A program made the translations under genes and the position numbers. The notes beneath the pieces are model-generated. The model made no database searches, was not told the origin of the DNA, and saw only the letters and a list, made by a program, of their open reading frames with translations. From contig NC_011677.1 of assembly GCF_000150955.2 (NCBI RefSeq), positions 248,001 to 312,000 of the forward strand: a stretch of DNA of 64,000 nucleotides, given 5' to 3'. The DNA is from Phaeodactylum tricornutum CCAP 1055/1. Lineage: Eukaryota; Bacillariophyta; Bacillariophyceae; Surirellales; Neidiaceae. This document shows, in pieces, positions 30,605 through 40,290 of the stretch; the stretch's first letter is position 1, and every line of letters begins with the position of its first letter.

Positions 30605-32062
30605 ATGAGGGTGCTACAGAGAGTCCTGTCCGCGCCACCGGCAAAAGCACTGCGGAGACTTCTCACTACTACCACATCTGCGCCTTTCTCAAGTTACCAA
30701 TCAATCGGAAGCTTCCATTCTGAAAATTTAGGAGATCTAATAGCACGATCAGAAATCGAATATAGACCCCCGCTTTTGCCGTTCGGCGAGTCTGTTACGC
30801 CGAGCGATGATTCTGATTTTCTTTTAGATCTCGACCAGTGGACATTTCTGAATCACGGGGCTTTCGGAGCTGCACTAACTGTTGGATTTGATCGTGCCGC
30901 TCAATGGAGACGATACTTGGAAGCTCAGCCATTGCGTTACCACGATCGAGACCTACTTCCCCATTTGGCCTATTCGTGTCGACGTCTTGCTTCCTTCGTC
31001 AACGCTGATCCGCGCAATTTAGCTTTGCTCCCGAACGTCACGTCAGGATTCAACAGTTTGCTTGCCGGCTATGTTCGAGAAGTAAAAGACGCTGCGCACA
31101 TCATCGTATGGGACACCAGTTACGGAAGTGTGAAGAAAATGGCCAAACTCTATGGCGGTAACAGAGTGACGGAGATTCCATTCCAATCGAGATATCTGAC
31201 CCAGCTAGCCGATCCTTTAGAAAATCCATCTGTTGTTTTCCAGACTGCACTCGACGATCATTTACTGTTAAATTCCAAAAAGTGGGAAGGAAAACAGCCT
31301 TTGCTGGTATTAGACCACACGACTTCCAATACAGCATTGACCTTTCCGATCGAAGAACTCGCCGCCCATGCCAAATCTATCGTTCCGAATCTTTTGGTCG
31401 CTGTCGACGGCGCACACGGTTTACTCGCGCAGAACTTGGATATTGCCCAAATCCCATCAGTAGACTTCTATCTATCGAACGGGCACAAATGGCTCTCCGC
31501 ACCTCGCGGTGTCGCCTTTTTACACGCCACGGGCGCGTTTCACGACACAATTCTTCGTCAACCGGCAATAGTGAGTCACGGTATCGACGAGCCCGACCTT
31601 TTGAGTCGCTATGTTTGGGATGGCTGTAGAGACTATGCCGCTGCGTTATCACTCCCATCGATACTTGAATTTTGGCAGGAGAGAGAGCCGTGGATGGTAC
31701 GGAAGAATCTCAAAATACAGTTACGACAAGGAATCAAAATTCTGGCTACCGAATGGTACGGTAGCGATTTCGGGGGCGAAGAATCCTGGCCCGGTTGCGT
31801 TACGCTAGCTGAATTCGATTCTCCCGTGTTGTCACCGATGGCCTTGGTGCAGTTGCCTGTTCCTGGGAAAACTTCGGGTGATGCCAAGGCAGTCCAAGAC
31901 TACCTATACAAGCAACACATCGAAGCGCCCATCAAATGCGTGAACGAGAGACTCTACGTTCGAATTTCGTGTCAAATGTATAACACGAGCAAAGACTTCC
32001 ATGCTCTCGCTGCATCGATACAGACATTGTCGAAGCTGACAGTGAATGCCGGGTATCTTTGA
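30605..32062 (+). CDS. Class V PLP-dependent aminotransferase (isopenicillin-N-epimerase-like), mitochondrial
   Basis: Intronless, 485 residues from the ATG at 30605; an in-frame GTG lies 15 bp upstream. The N-terminus MRVLQRVLSAPPAKALRRLL is an amphipathic, Arg-rich mitochondrial presequence. The fold type I aminotransferase core shows FLNHGAFGAAL near the start, LLVAVDGAHGLLAQ (PLP-ring aspartate) and SNGHKWLSAPRG with the Schiff-base lysine Lys295. This subgroup, often annotated isopenicillin N epimerase or cysteine-desulfurase-like, includes enzymes acting on small sulfur or amino compounds. Penicillin chemistry is not implied. Substrate unknown. Confidence 0.88.
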   Translation: MRVLQRVLSAPPAKALRRLLTTTTSAPFSSYQSIGSFHSENLGDLIARSEIEYRPPLLPFGESVTPSDDSDFLLDLDQWTFLNHGAFGAALTVGFDRAAQWRRYLEAQPLRYHDRDLLPHLAYSCRRLASFVNADPRNLALLPNVTSGFNSLLAGYVREVKDAAHIIVWDTSYGSVKKMAKLYGGNRVTEIPFQSRYLTQLADPLENPSVVFQTALDDHLLLNSKKWEGKQPLLVLDHTTSNTALTFPIEELAAHAKSIVPNLLVAVDGAHGLLAQNLDIAQIPSVDFYLSNGHKWLSAPRGVAFLHATGAFHDTILRQPAIVSHGIDEPDLLSRYVWDGCRDYAAALSLPSILEFWQEREPWMVRKNLKIQLRQGIKILATEWYGSDFGGEESWPGCVTLAEFDSPVLSPMALVQLPVPGKTSGDAKAVQDYLYKQHIEAPIKCVNERLYVRISCQMYNTSKDFHALAASIQTLSKLTVNAGYL

Positions 32063-32484
32063 AAAAGAGAGACCCAACGGTGGGGTATAAATTGACAATA
32101 ATGTTGTTGTCTAAATGCACTTGCCCACAGTCTACAACAGCCGTCGAATGTAACTTTTCCACACCAGTACATATAATAGAGAGGTAGAGCGATCAAGTAG
32201 CTGCCGATCTTCATCTTCCGAAGCACCCTTTATCTGAAGTGTTCCGGTAAACATAGTTCGCTAAGCGGTGATTGGACTATTTGCGGCTAACCGCATATTT
32301 CACACAGATGAATTCCATCTGACTGATACAACAGGCCGTATAACAACAACAATTACAAATAGCGAAAAATATTCGTTGACAAATTAAGCCGCTGATGAAA
32401 ATCGCTTGCTAGCCCCTCGATACCCCAGCTGTTGATGCATCTACAGTCGCTTCCTGAATTCACATACGCGGACGCTTCTCTCTT
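32063..32484. other. Intergenic, 422 bp
   Basis: Lies between two rightward genes. AT-rich. No feature recognised. Confidence 0.4.
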
Positions 32485-34887
32485 ATGAAGTTCGCTGCCC
32501 TAGTTTCTGGCGGGAAAGACTCCCTATACTCCATTCTGGAATGCCAACGCCAGGGCCATGAGCTTGTTGCTTGTGTCCATTTGGGTCGGCCGGACGACGA
32601 AACAGAGGAATCTTTCATGTACCAAACGGCAGCTTCGGAAGTGATTAAAACGCTGGTAGAAGAATGTCTTGGTGTACCGTTGATCTTGCATGTACGAACT
32701 GGACTTAGCGTCAACACAGCACTGGTGTATGAAGCTACTGATCACGACGAAGTCGAAGACTTGTGTTTGGCGTTGCAGACGACACTGGCACGCTTTCCCA
32801 ACATTCAGGGAGTGAGCTCGGGCGCAATTCTATCCACCTATCAGCGAACTCGAGTTGAGTCAGTCTGTAGTCGTTTGGGCCTAACTTCCCTTTCTTATTT
32901 GTGGAGACGGGCCCCGCAAAGAGAACTTTTGGCCCGCATGATTGATGATGGTATCGATGCAGTACTCGTCAAGACTGCGGCTCCTCCTGGTCTAATGCCA
33001 CGGAAACATTTGGGAAAGACTTTGGCAGAACTTCAAAGTCACTTCCATACGCTTCACAATCGTTTCCAGTTTCACATTTGTGGTGAAGGAGGGGAGTATG
33101 AGACGCTCGTTTTGGATTGTCCATTTTACAAGAAGCGGCTTGTTTTGGATGCGACTGAGGTCATTGAAACAGATGATGGTGTCGGAACATTGCAAATCCA
33201 GGCATGTCACTCTGAGACCAAACGCGATGCACCAGGGAGCCCTTCACAGCCTCGGCTTGATCCAGTATATAATCCTCCAAGTGTACTGCCGCCAGTGTCG
33301 ACTCATGAGGAGGCCCCAGTGTCGGTCATTTCTGTTTACGCTTTACCGATGGTGCGGAGAGTATCGGGTGGGCTTTGGCACGTATCCGAAATTCTAAGCT
33401 CATCCGCAGCCTTCGATGGCGCATTGACAGAAACTCAACTTGCTGTTCAAGAGGCCAAAGCTGTGTTCGGTGTTTTGCGAAGACTTCTGGGACACTATGC
33501 TTGCACCCCACAAGATGTCATTATGGTACACATGTATCTATCGGAAATGGCGCATTTTACTGCTATCAATGAGTACTATCGCGAATTGTTCGGAATTATT
33601 TTGCCTCCGTCCCGGTCGTGCGTCGCTGTTGGTAGAAATGTTTTGCCAGGAGGTCGTCGAATACTATTTGACTGCATCGTACAAAACGGAAGCGGTGACT
33701 ATCTGCGTGGGCGTCCCACCACCAATTCGTACTCTCAGGCGGCAATTCAAAATTCGTCAAGCTGTTTGCGCGAGGTTTTGCATGTTCAATCTATATCACA
33801 CTGGGGTCCGGTGTGTGTTGGGCCATACTCTCAAGCCAATACAATTGGCGGCAGTCTTCATTTCATGGCCGGTCATATTGGTTTGGTCCCTGCAACAATG
33901 AAGTTGAATGATGATTGGAAAGTACAGCTGCAACAATCCTGGAGGAACGTGGCTGCGACTTTGGATTCTTTACAGGGTGGATCTTTGGACAATGTTTTGT
34001 CCGGATTGGTTTACGTTGCTACGGAGTGCTTTCGAGAAAACGGCTCACTCGAGTATATCGATAGGACTTACCGGGAGCAAGTAAAATCCAACTCGGGGAT
34101 AGTTCCCGGTAGCATTGACAATACACCACTGAATATTTCGGATCTACAAGGTTACGAAGATGAGGAAACAATGCTGGAGGATATACGGCATGAGGCTCCG
34201 GAACGTATTGAGCGATGTCCACTGTTGATAGTGTCAATTTTTGAAATGCCCGTGGGTGCTTTGACCGAAATTGAGGTAATTTCAGCAACTCGTAAAGCTG
34301 CCTCTTGCTTGAGCATCCGAGACACATCGTTGTTGCTGTCTTGCCAATCTCTCGGGACATCTCGAGGGCCGGCGATGCAGGAGGCCTGGGAATGTGGACA
34401 CGATTTTACGCTCACTAGCAGTCTAAGAAGCTCGAAAGTGGAGGTGTATGCCCAGGTAAGAACCTTGGGGAGCGGCGCTACCGCTTTCGCTATCGTAACA
34501 GCGCATGTGCCGATGGGAACTATCCACTTAGATATGGAAGTATCCGTAGTGTTTACCGAGATGCTAGCTGGCCTTGCGGGCGTCTTGCGCAAGACCAACC
34601 TTGGGTCGAAAAGTTTCGATACGGTGCAAATAAGATTGTACTTCATCACAGCAAGATCGGGGCAGATGCAACACGTAAATGATGGGATCTTTTTGCGATC
34701 GGCACTCCTGTCGGCCGCGACAATGCGCTGGAAAGACGATATCCCAGCTATCACTGTTGTTCCTGTCGATGGTATCGCTATCCTCAACCCAGGTCCGGGA
34801 GGCACAATTCTGTATGCTATGCAAACCATGCTGTTGGATCCGACACGTCTACAGACGGAGCTTTGGGTGCATCATGAGCGAGTGTAG
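32485..34887 (+). CDS. DPH6: Diphthine-ammonia ligase with two RidA-like domains
   Basis: Intronless, 800 residues, starting at an ATG. The N-terminal 240 residues are an ATP-pyrophosphatase domain: VSGGKDSLYSI is the PP-loop (about 8-18), and GEGGEYETLVLDCPFY (about 197-212) is the DPH6 signature. Two YjgF/RidA-type segments follow (about 285-410, with VHMYLSEMAHFTAINEYY, and about 430-540, with GPYSQANTIGG), then a C-terminal region of weaker similarity. DPH6 performs the last amidation step making diphthamide on elongation factor 2, in the cytosol. The PP-loop plus two RidA-like domains is the usual architecture of fungal and plant DPH6, so the fusion is ordinary. It is convergent with the formin gene. 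Confidence 0.92.
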   Translation: MKFAALVSGGKDSLYSILECQRQGHELVACVHLGRPDDETEESFMYQTAASEVIKTLVEECLGVPLILHVRTGLSVNTALVYEATDHDEVEDLCLALQTTLARFPNIQGVSSGAILSTYQRTRVESVCSRLGLTSLSYLWRRAPQRELLARMIDDGIDAVLVKTAAPPGLMPRKHLGKTLAELQSHFHTLHNRFQFHICGEGGEYETLVLDCPFYKKRLVLDATEVIETDDGVGTLQIQACHSETKRDAPGSPSQPRLDPVYNPPSVLPPVSTHEEAPVSVISVYALPMVRRVSGGLWHVSEILSSSAAFDGALTETQLAVQEAKAVFGVLRRLLGHYACTPQDVIMVHMYLSEMAHFTAINEYYRELFGIILPPSRSCVAVGRNVLPGGRRILFDCIVQNGSGDYLRGRPTTNSYSQAAIQNSSSCLREVLHVQSISHWGPVCVGPYSQANTIGGSLHFMAGHIGLVPATMKLNDDWKVQLQQSWRNVAATLDSLQGGSLDNVLSGLVYVATECFRENGSLEYIDRTYREQVKSNSGIVPGSIDNTPLNISDLQGYEDEETMLEDIRHEAPERIERCPLLIVSIFEMPVGALTEIEVISATRKAASCLSIRDTSLLLSCQSLGTSRGPAMQEAWECGHDFTLTSSLRSSKVEVYAQVRTLGSGATAFAIVTAHVPMGTIHLDMEVSVVFTEMLAGLAGVLRKTNLGSKSFDTVQIRLYFITARSGQMQHVNDGIFLRSALLSAATMRWKDDIPAITVVPVDGIAILNPGPGGTILYAMQTMLLDPTRLQTELWVHHERV

Positions 34888-35063
34888 TAGGAAAGTTGTC
34901 AAACTGTTCACTTAAAATACAAATTGCAGATGATTGGAAGAAATACTCAACACCACAAGAATGTGGCATCAATCTATAAACTGTCTCCTATTGCGTTGCT
35001 CATCTTACGGCGGTGGTTGGGTCTGATGTAAAGCATTTGTTTTGCCATACTTGGCACCACTTT

Positions 35064-38000
35064 TCACCGGCGCTCGGATTTTGCGTAGTGATTCCCTTTG
35101 TCTACGGCACGCTCAGCGGCGTTTTCGAAGTCGTTGCAAAATTCAAAGAGGAAATGAAGAAAATGCTGTACTTCTGGTTCTGTAGCTTCCTCGCCGAAAT
35201 AGTTCAACAAAGATTCGAAGGCCGATTTGGCGGCTTCGATTTCTTTGTACATTGAATTTATCTCCACGTATGAATTGAAGATGAAACGACCAATTGATGT
35301 ACGTTGAAGGACGCGGAACTCATTTTCCGTGGGAAGCTCGCCACGTTCTTTCTCAGCCGAGTCATCTTCAGCGCGTCCAAGGGCTATTTTTCGAAGCCTG
35401 GTTAGGCTGTTTTCAATTGACTCAACGTTTTGCATGGACTCCTCCCAAGAAATTTTTTCCGCCAGTTTTAGCGAAGGCATATCGTCTTTAAAAAGCAGCA
35501 ATTCCTCATTGTTCTCTCGAATAATCTGTGCTGCGTACTGTAGAAATGTCATCTTTTGATCAAATGCTTTGTCTTGATTAAGTTTTGAAAGCGATTTCAC
35601 GGTGACTGCATCGACTGCTCCTTTGGGAGCTGCTACATCAGCTTGGTTGAGCTCGTTTCCGAGACGCAAAATGACACCTAACACTCTCCTTAACTTGGAA
35701 GCGCCTAAAATTTCGTCGCATACTTTCTGAATCGTCTTTGCATCTGTAAAACGAGAAGAAACGTTGAGAAGACGCGGCTGCCATCTATGCCCTTTCACCT
35801 CATCTTTCTTACCGTTTTTCAGCTCAAGAACACAAAAAGGAAATTTCTTCATGAAAAGCATTGCCTCAAGATTTCTCGCGGGGTCTTCTACTGAAATAAT
35901 TTCCGACATAAACTTCTCACACTCAGTTGTAAGCTCTTCGCCACTACGCTCGATGTGTCTCTTCAGCGCCTCTCGTTCTTCCAAAGTTGGCACGAGGAAA
36001 CCAATGCCCTTTATCTGCTCTAGCGTCAACGCCGTTTCGTCCATGGAATCGATTGCTCTCACAATTTCTTTATAGCTCATTCTGATCCTGGCAAGGATGA
36101 TACCACCGTTCTTTGCACGTTTCGAATCGATAACTTTTACCGCATTTGCATTGTTTTTCCTTTGCCCTGGTTTACGGGTGTGAGGAGCTGAGTCACGCGT
36201 CTCGCTGAATAATGTAAACATTTCGTCGTGATCAATTGCAAGGTTGAGCAGCCATTGATCATCCCTTCCTATCATCGCCCAAACAGTATTCGATCGAACA
36301 TTTGTATGCGCTTCCCAGTGTATACGGAAGCGTCGGAATGGATCTTTGGCTGCCACTGTGGGTAAAAGTTTCGATGAAGTGGTTTCCGGAGGCCGGAAGT
36401 CGTCAGGGTCTATGCCGTCCCGTCGCATCGAGTTCTCGGTCGCTGCACGGGAAAGTCCGACCTTCAACATCTTTGTGTATTTTTCTGGCAAGTCGGGAAT
36501 CATCTTGTCGCTAGGTCCTTTATTTGTAAGATCAAGCATATTTGCCTTCTCGAGATCGTCGCTGGAAGGCACAGCTTTCACTGCTTTCTTTGTGGCGCTA
36601 AAGGCTGACTTGTGCGCATAATTTGTTGGCTGATTTTCCAAATTTACTACAATCTCCGAATGCTTTTGTTCAACATCGACTTTTCCTTTGAACTGCTTCA
36701 TCTCTTTCCCGTTTGTCTGAAACTTTCTTAATCGCTCTTTTTGAAAGATTTGTTCTAACGATGCGGCCCCCAAGTCTGGTGAATGTAGCTGTTCGTCCAG
36801 CACACTAAAAGTCCCTGTTGTCTCAGAATACCCTGAGGATGCTGCAATATATTTTCGGTTACTGTATATTTGGGGCGTTGTCATTTTTGCGCACTTAGAG
36901 AGTCCCGGTATTCTCTGGAACACTTTCCCCCCTATTCGTTCTCGAGACAAAATGCCATCTTCAGCTTTTTCTAGCGTTTGGCTGTCGGCATCACTCGCAT
37001 GCAGCTTCTGACGATGACCCTTGAAGCTGTCTCGCCCTGATACACCGCGCCCGCGATCCTTTGAAAAATAGCCTTTGGGCTTTGGACTGGCCACAATCAT
37101 CGACTTGGAAGGCGCATCCTTTGGAAATTCAATAGGTTCAAACAAAGTAGAGATCGAATCCTCAATTGAAGCAGGAGAAGACTCAAAACGAGTCACAAAT
37201 GGCACCCAAGTTAACGGAGTCAAGCACTGAGGATCCGGCATGTCGTTGTTTGCATCGACATTGGAGCGTCTGCTGGCACCAAAAGTATTCCATTTTTTTG
37301 ATTGCGTCCTTTTTGGTTCTGGGACCGAAGCAGCCAGGTTTCTTGGAAGAAAGGCACAATTTTCATGCAACTTCCATTGCGAGGGAGTCTTGTGATCCGG
37401 ATTGGGCTTTGCACGTGCCGCTACGTTTTCGATCTCTTCGATCCCAAAGTCCTTTGGTTCGACATCACTCAAACGGGGACGAGGTCTGACTCTGCAGGGT
37501 GACGGCCAGATGAGTTCCTGCCCGAGACAAGACTTCTCAACCGAACTAGATACCGCTGATTCAATTGGTTGGTAAGGAGGGTGCCCTTTTTCCAAAAGAT
37601 CTTGGTACGTTTCAAAGGCAGAGACGGTCGTCAAAGTTGAGGCACTAAAATCTGAAGGAAACGGCGAGCTAGCTCCTCGACAACGTTCGTCCAAGTCATT
37701 GCACGTGGCACCATCAACATCGAAGTGGAATGATCTGGAGGAGTTTCGATTGAATATACCGCAGAAGGTACCACTACTGACTGATGTGTCAGCTGTCGTG
37801 TTTCGAGAGAGAAAATGCGGAGGATTTCGTGTGATATGGTATTCATCGTGTGAGCTCGGTATTGGACTTTGAAACTTCTCCTTCACCTTTCTTTGCGTCG
37901 GTGCTTCGAGTTTGAGTGATTGTGTATCCAGCTGAGTCGTCGTCGGTGGTGGCTTGTTGTTGACTTTTACCGCGAGCGACTGTATCCTAGGTTCAGATCT

Positions 38001-38069
38001 TTGAAAGCATGATCGTGTTCCACTTGAAGTTACGGCCGGAGTGCAAGTATTCGCGTTGTAAAGCCTCAT
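35064..38069 (-). CDS. Formin (FH2-domain actin nucleator) lacking an evident FH1 region
   Basis: Intronless, 1001 residues, starting at an ATG. The FH2 domain covers about 580-990: FRIHWEAHTNVRSNTVWAMI (lasso and start), FLVPTLEEREAL, LEAMLFMKKFPF, the core LGVILRLGNELNQADVAAPK, then SLSKLNQDKAF. FH2 dimers nucleate and processively cap actin filaments. The first 570 residues are Ser/Pro-poor and disordered-looking, with no PTEN, GBD or signal-anchor domain that I can see. There is no proline-run FH1 region; the segment just before FH2 has only isolated prolines. Profilin-actin delivery may therefore be absent or handled differently. The gene is convergent with DPH6 and divergent from the LRR gene. 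Confidence 0.92.
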   Translation of the reverse strand: MRLYNANTCTPAVTSSGTRSCFQRSEPRIQSLAVKVNNKPPPTTTQLDTQSLKLEAPTQRKVKEKFQSPIPSSHDEYHITRNPPHFLSRNTTADTSVSSGTFCGIFNRNSSRSFHFDVDGATCNDLDERCRGASSPFPSDFSASTLTTVSAFETYQDLLEKGHPPYQPIESAVSSSVEKSCLGQELIWPSPCRVRPRPRLSDVEPKDFGIEEIENVAARAKPNPDHKTPSQWKLHENCAFLPRNLAASVPEPKRTQSKKWNTFGASRRSNVDANNDMPDPQCLTPLTWVPFVTRFESSPASIEDSISTLFEPIEFPKDAPSKSMIVASPKPKGYFSKDRGRGVSGRDSFKGHRQKLHASDADSQTLEKAEDGILSRERIGGKVFQRIPGLSKCAKMTTPQIYSNRKYIAASSGYSETTGTFSVLDEQLHSPDLGAASLEQIFQKERLRKFQTNGKEMKQFKGKVDVEQKHSEIVVNLENQPTNYAHKSAFSATKKAVKAVPSSDDLEKANMLDLTNKGPSDKMIPDLPEKYTKMLKVGLSRAATENSMRRDGIDPDDFRPPETTSSKLLPTVAAKDPFRRFRIHWEAHTNVRSNTVWAMIGRDDQWLLNLAIDHDEMFTLFSETRDSAPHTRKPGQRKNNANAVKVIDSKRAKNGGIILARIRMSYKEIVRAIDSMDETALTLEQIKGIGFLVPTLEEREALKRHIERSGEELTTECEKFMSEIISVEDPARNLEAMLFMKKFPFCVLELKNGKKDEVKGHRWQPRLLNVSSRFTDAKTIQKVCDEILGASKLRRVLGVILRLGNELNQADVAAPKGAVDAVTVKSLSKLNQDKAFDQKMTFLQYAAQIIRENNEELLLFKDDMPSLKLAEKISWEESMQNVESIENSLTRLRKIALGRAEDDSAEKERGELPTENEFRVLQRTSIGRFIFNSYVEINSMYKEIEAAKSAFESLLNYFGEEATEPEVQHFLHFLFEFCNDFENAAERAVDKGNHYAKSERR

Positions 38070-38300
38070 GTTAGCCTTGGGTCAATGATCCTTCCAGGTG
38101 CTCTCTCTTTTTATGGGAATGAATGAAAATGTTCGTTCCTGACACGATTTCCATCAATTTAGAATTCAAAGCGTGCCGACTCCTACCCAAATACTACGTG
38201 TTTGCTTTCCCGTGAGCGTCGTCAAGCGTGATCACATCCACGGTGGCACGCACCTCAGTTGGTTGCATTCCCTCAACGATCCACGATTTTTGGCAACGTT

Positions 38301-40226
38301 ATGACGCCACCCGGTTTATCCACGATTCTGGGCGTCCACGGTTCTCCTTTCTTGGGACAGCGGAGATGTTTCGACATCCACAACCAAGCCTGGATCGAGA
38401 TTGTTCCTTGCATCCCATATTCTCGAATCATGTTGAATACTTTTCAAAACGCAGAACGGCACCAGTTACGCCGCAAAGAGCGTGAGCAGCATTTGCACAA
38501 CATGGACGCAATTGTAAATCACAGCGTCTTCTCCACAGCCGATGATCAGAATCTGGCTCCCAGTCAGGCTGCCGACAACTTGATTGGCATCCCCCTTCGC
38601 AAAACACCAAGCAGCGACCGTAACTTTACCATATCAGGAAACGACAATAGTATCAGTCCTGCTGGTTTATCATGTTACAATGGTGGGAAAATCAGGTTCC
38701 GGCTTCTCATAGGGGCGGGGTTGCTATTGATTCTAGTGCTAGCGACCATTTTAGCGGTCCGTGATCACCAGGTAGCACCCGGGACTGATACTATTTGGAG
38801 CGACCAAGACCAGAATTTGAATTCCAATGATCAATCAGCATCGTCGACCTTGGATCGCAGCAGTGTACGCTACAAGCGTATATTTTCTCTCCTTTTAGAT
38901 TGGCAAGTATCACCGAAAGCTGACCTCCAGGACGGAAGCAGCACAGCCTTCCGAGCATTAGAGTGGCTAGTTTCCGATCCTGTCGAATTGTCCGATGTGG
39001 AGGCGATTAGAACCCGCTTTAGCTTGGCAGTACTTTATTTCAGTATGCATCAGAACAACATGAAATGGAAAAATGAGCAGCATTGGCTGTCAGCCTACCC
39101 TGTGTGTTTATGGCACGGAATTGCCTGTCGGGGAGATGACGATACAGTCGAACGAGTTCATTCAATCAACTTGGCGGATCAAGGTTTAGCAGGTACAATT
39201 CCACGCGAGCTTTCTTTGCTAGAGCTTGACATTCATTTCATGGATCTTTCCTCTAATCGTGTGACTGGATCTATCCCTTCCGAAATTGGTGTCCTGAAGA
39301 ACATGCAGCACATCTACCTCGGACCAAGCAACATTACGTCGAGCATTCCAGAGTCACTCTACCACTTGTCTCATTTGACTCATCTCTACCTCAACGATTG
39401 CCAGTTGACGGGCACGCTTTCTGAATCTATCTCAAGTATGACTTCACTACAAGGTTTAGGACTTCACAACAACTATCTCAACGGGCCAATTCCCACCACT
39501 ATCGGTATTCTCGACGATCTGCGCGTTTTGTATTTGGACGAAAATGCGTTGACGGGAACTATTCCTACTTCGTTAGGCAAGCTGGAAAATCTGGTCGATC
39601 TACGCTTACGACGCAACCATCTACGTGGGAGTATCCCAACTCAACTTTCCAGCCTACGGGTCTTGCAAATCTTGTACGCGGACAATAACCAATTGACTGG
39701 CACTATCCCGGCCGGTCTCGGCAATCTGTTGTTGTTGCGCGAGTTGCAGCTCTACCACAATCGCTTAGATGGAATCATTCCAGAGTCCTTTAGCTCACTC
39801 GTCCTTTTGGCTATCCTCTATCTCGACGGGAACTTGCTTTCTGGTTCCATTCCAAACCTTTCCAATTCTCGTTTTTTGGAAAGTATCTACCTCTCTGATA
39901 ACGACTTGACCGGGAATATACCGCCTTCACTCGGCTCACTCCAATACCTTAAGCATGTCAAGCTTGGCGGTAATCGACTCGCAAATCGACTGCCGTCAGA
40001 GCTAGGACAGCTAGAAAAGTTACAGACACTGGACGTAAGCGTTAATCTTCTGGACGGTACCGTGCCCGAAACCTTGACGAGAATGACTTCTGTGACCGAG
40101 GTCCGTTTACACAGCAACCACTTGGTCGGCTCCATTCCTTTTGGACCCACTTGCCGTGCCGACTTACAACTATCGGCCGATTGTTTGGAAGTCGATTGTG
40201 GCTGCTGCACAACGTGTTATGATTGA
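38301..40226 (+). CDS. Leucine-rich-repeat type II membrane protein
   Basis: Intronless. The ATG at 38301 is preferred because the longer frame begins at TTG; 641 residues. A cytosolic N-terminal part of about 130 residues is followed by one membrane helix (LLIGAGLLLILVLATILAV). The remainder should face the lumen or cell surface. From about residue 300 on there are about a dozen plant-type LRRs with the LxxLxLxxNxLTGxIP pattern (e.g. LYLDENALTGTIPTSLGKL, LYADNNQLTGTIPAGLGNL). It ends in a Cys-rich tail (CLEVDCGCCTTCYD). Diatoms have many such LRR proteins without a kinase domain; adhesion or ligand-sensing roles are guessed only. Its stop codon is 64 bp from that of the convergent GT10 gene. 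Confidence 0.88.
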   Translation: MTPPGLSTILGVHGSPFLGQRRCFDIHNQAWIEIVPCIPYSRIMLNTFQNAERHQLRRKEREQHLHNMDAIVNHSVFSTADDQNLAPSQAADNLIGIPLRKTPSSDRNFTISGNDNSISPAGLSCYNGGKIRFRLLIGAGLLLILVLATILAVRDHQVAPGTDTIWSDQDQNLNSNDQSASSTLDRSSVRYKRIFSLLLDWQVSPKADLQDGSSTAFRALEWLVSDPVELSDVEAIRTRFSLAVLYFSMHQNNMKWKNEQHWLSAYPVCLWHGIACRGDDDTVERVHSINLADQGLAGTIPRELSLLELDIHFMDLSSNRVTGSIPSEIGVLKNMQHIYLGPSNITSSIPESLYHLSHLTHLYLNDCQLTGTLSESISSMTSLQGLGLHNNYLNGPIPTTIGILDDLRVLYLDENALTGTIPTSLGKLENLVDLRLRRNHLRGSIPTQLSSLRVLQILYADNNQLTGTIPAGLGNLLLLRELQLYHNRLDGIIPESFSSLVLLAILYLDGNLLSGSIPNLSNSRFLESIYLSDNDLTGNIPPSLGSLQYLKHVKLGGNRLANRLPSELGQLEKLQTLDVSVNLLDGTVPETLTRMTSVTEVRLHSNHLVGSIPFGPTCRADLQLSADCLEVDCGCCTTCYD

Positions 40227-40290
40227 GACTGACCTAGCAGAGCACCAAAGGAAGATTTTGCATTTGAAGGCTATATCAGTATTAAGAGTT

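Noticed and set aside
30605-32062. Isopenicillin N epimerase as a sign of beta-lactam synthesis
   Set aside because: The label reflects fold similarity only; no partner genes of that pathway are present.
34152-34829. 225-codon open frame antisense to DPH6
   Set aside because: Shadow of the sense gene; no domain and no start context.
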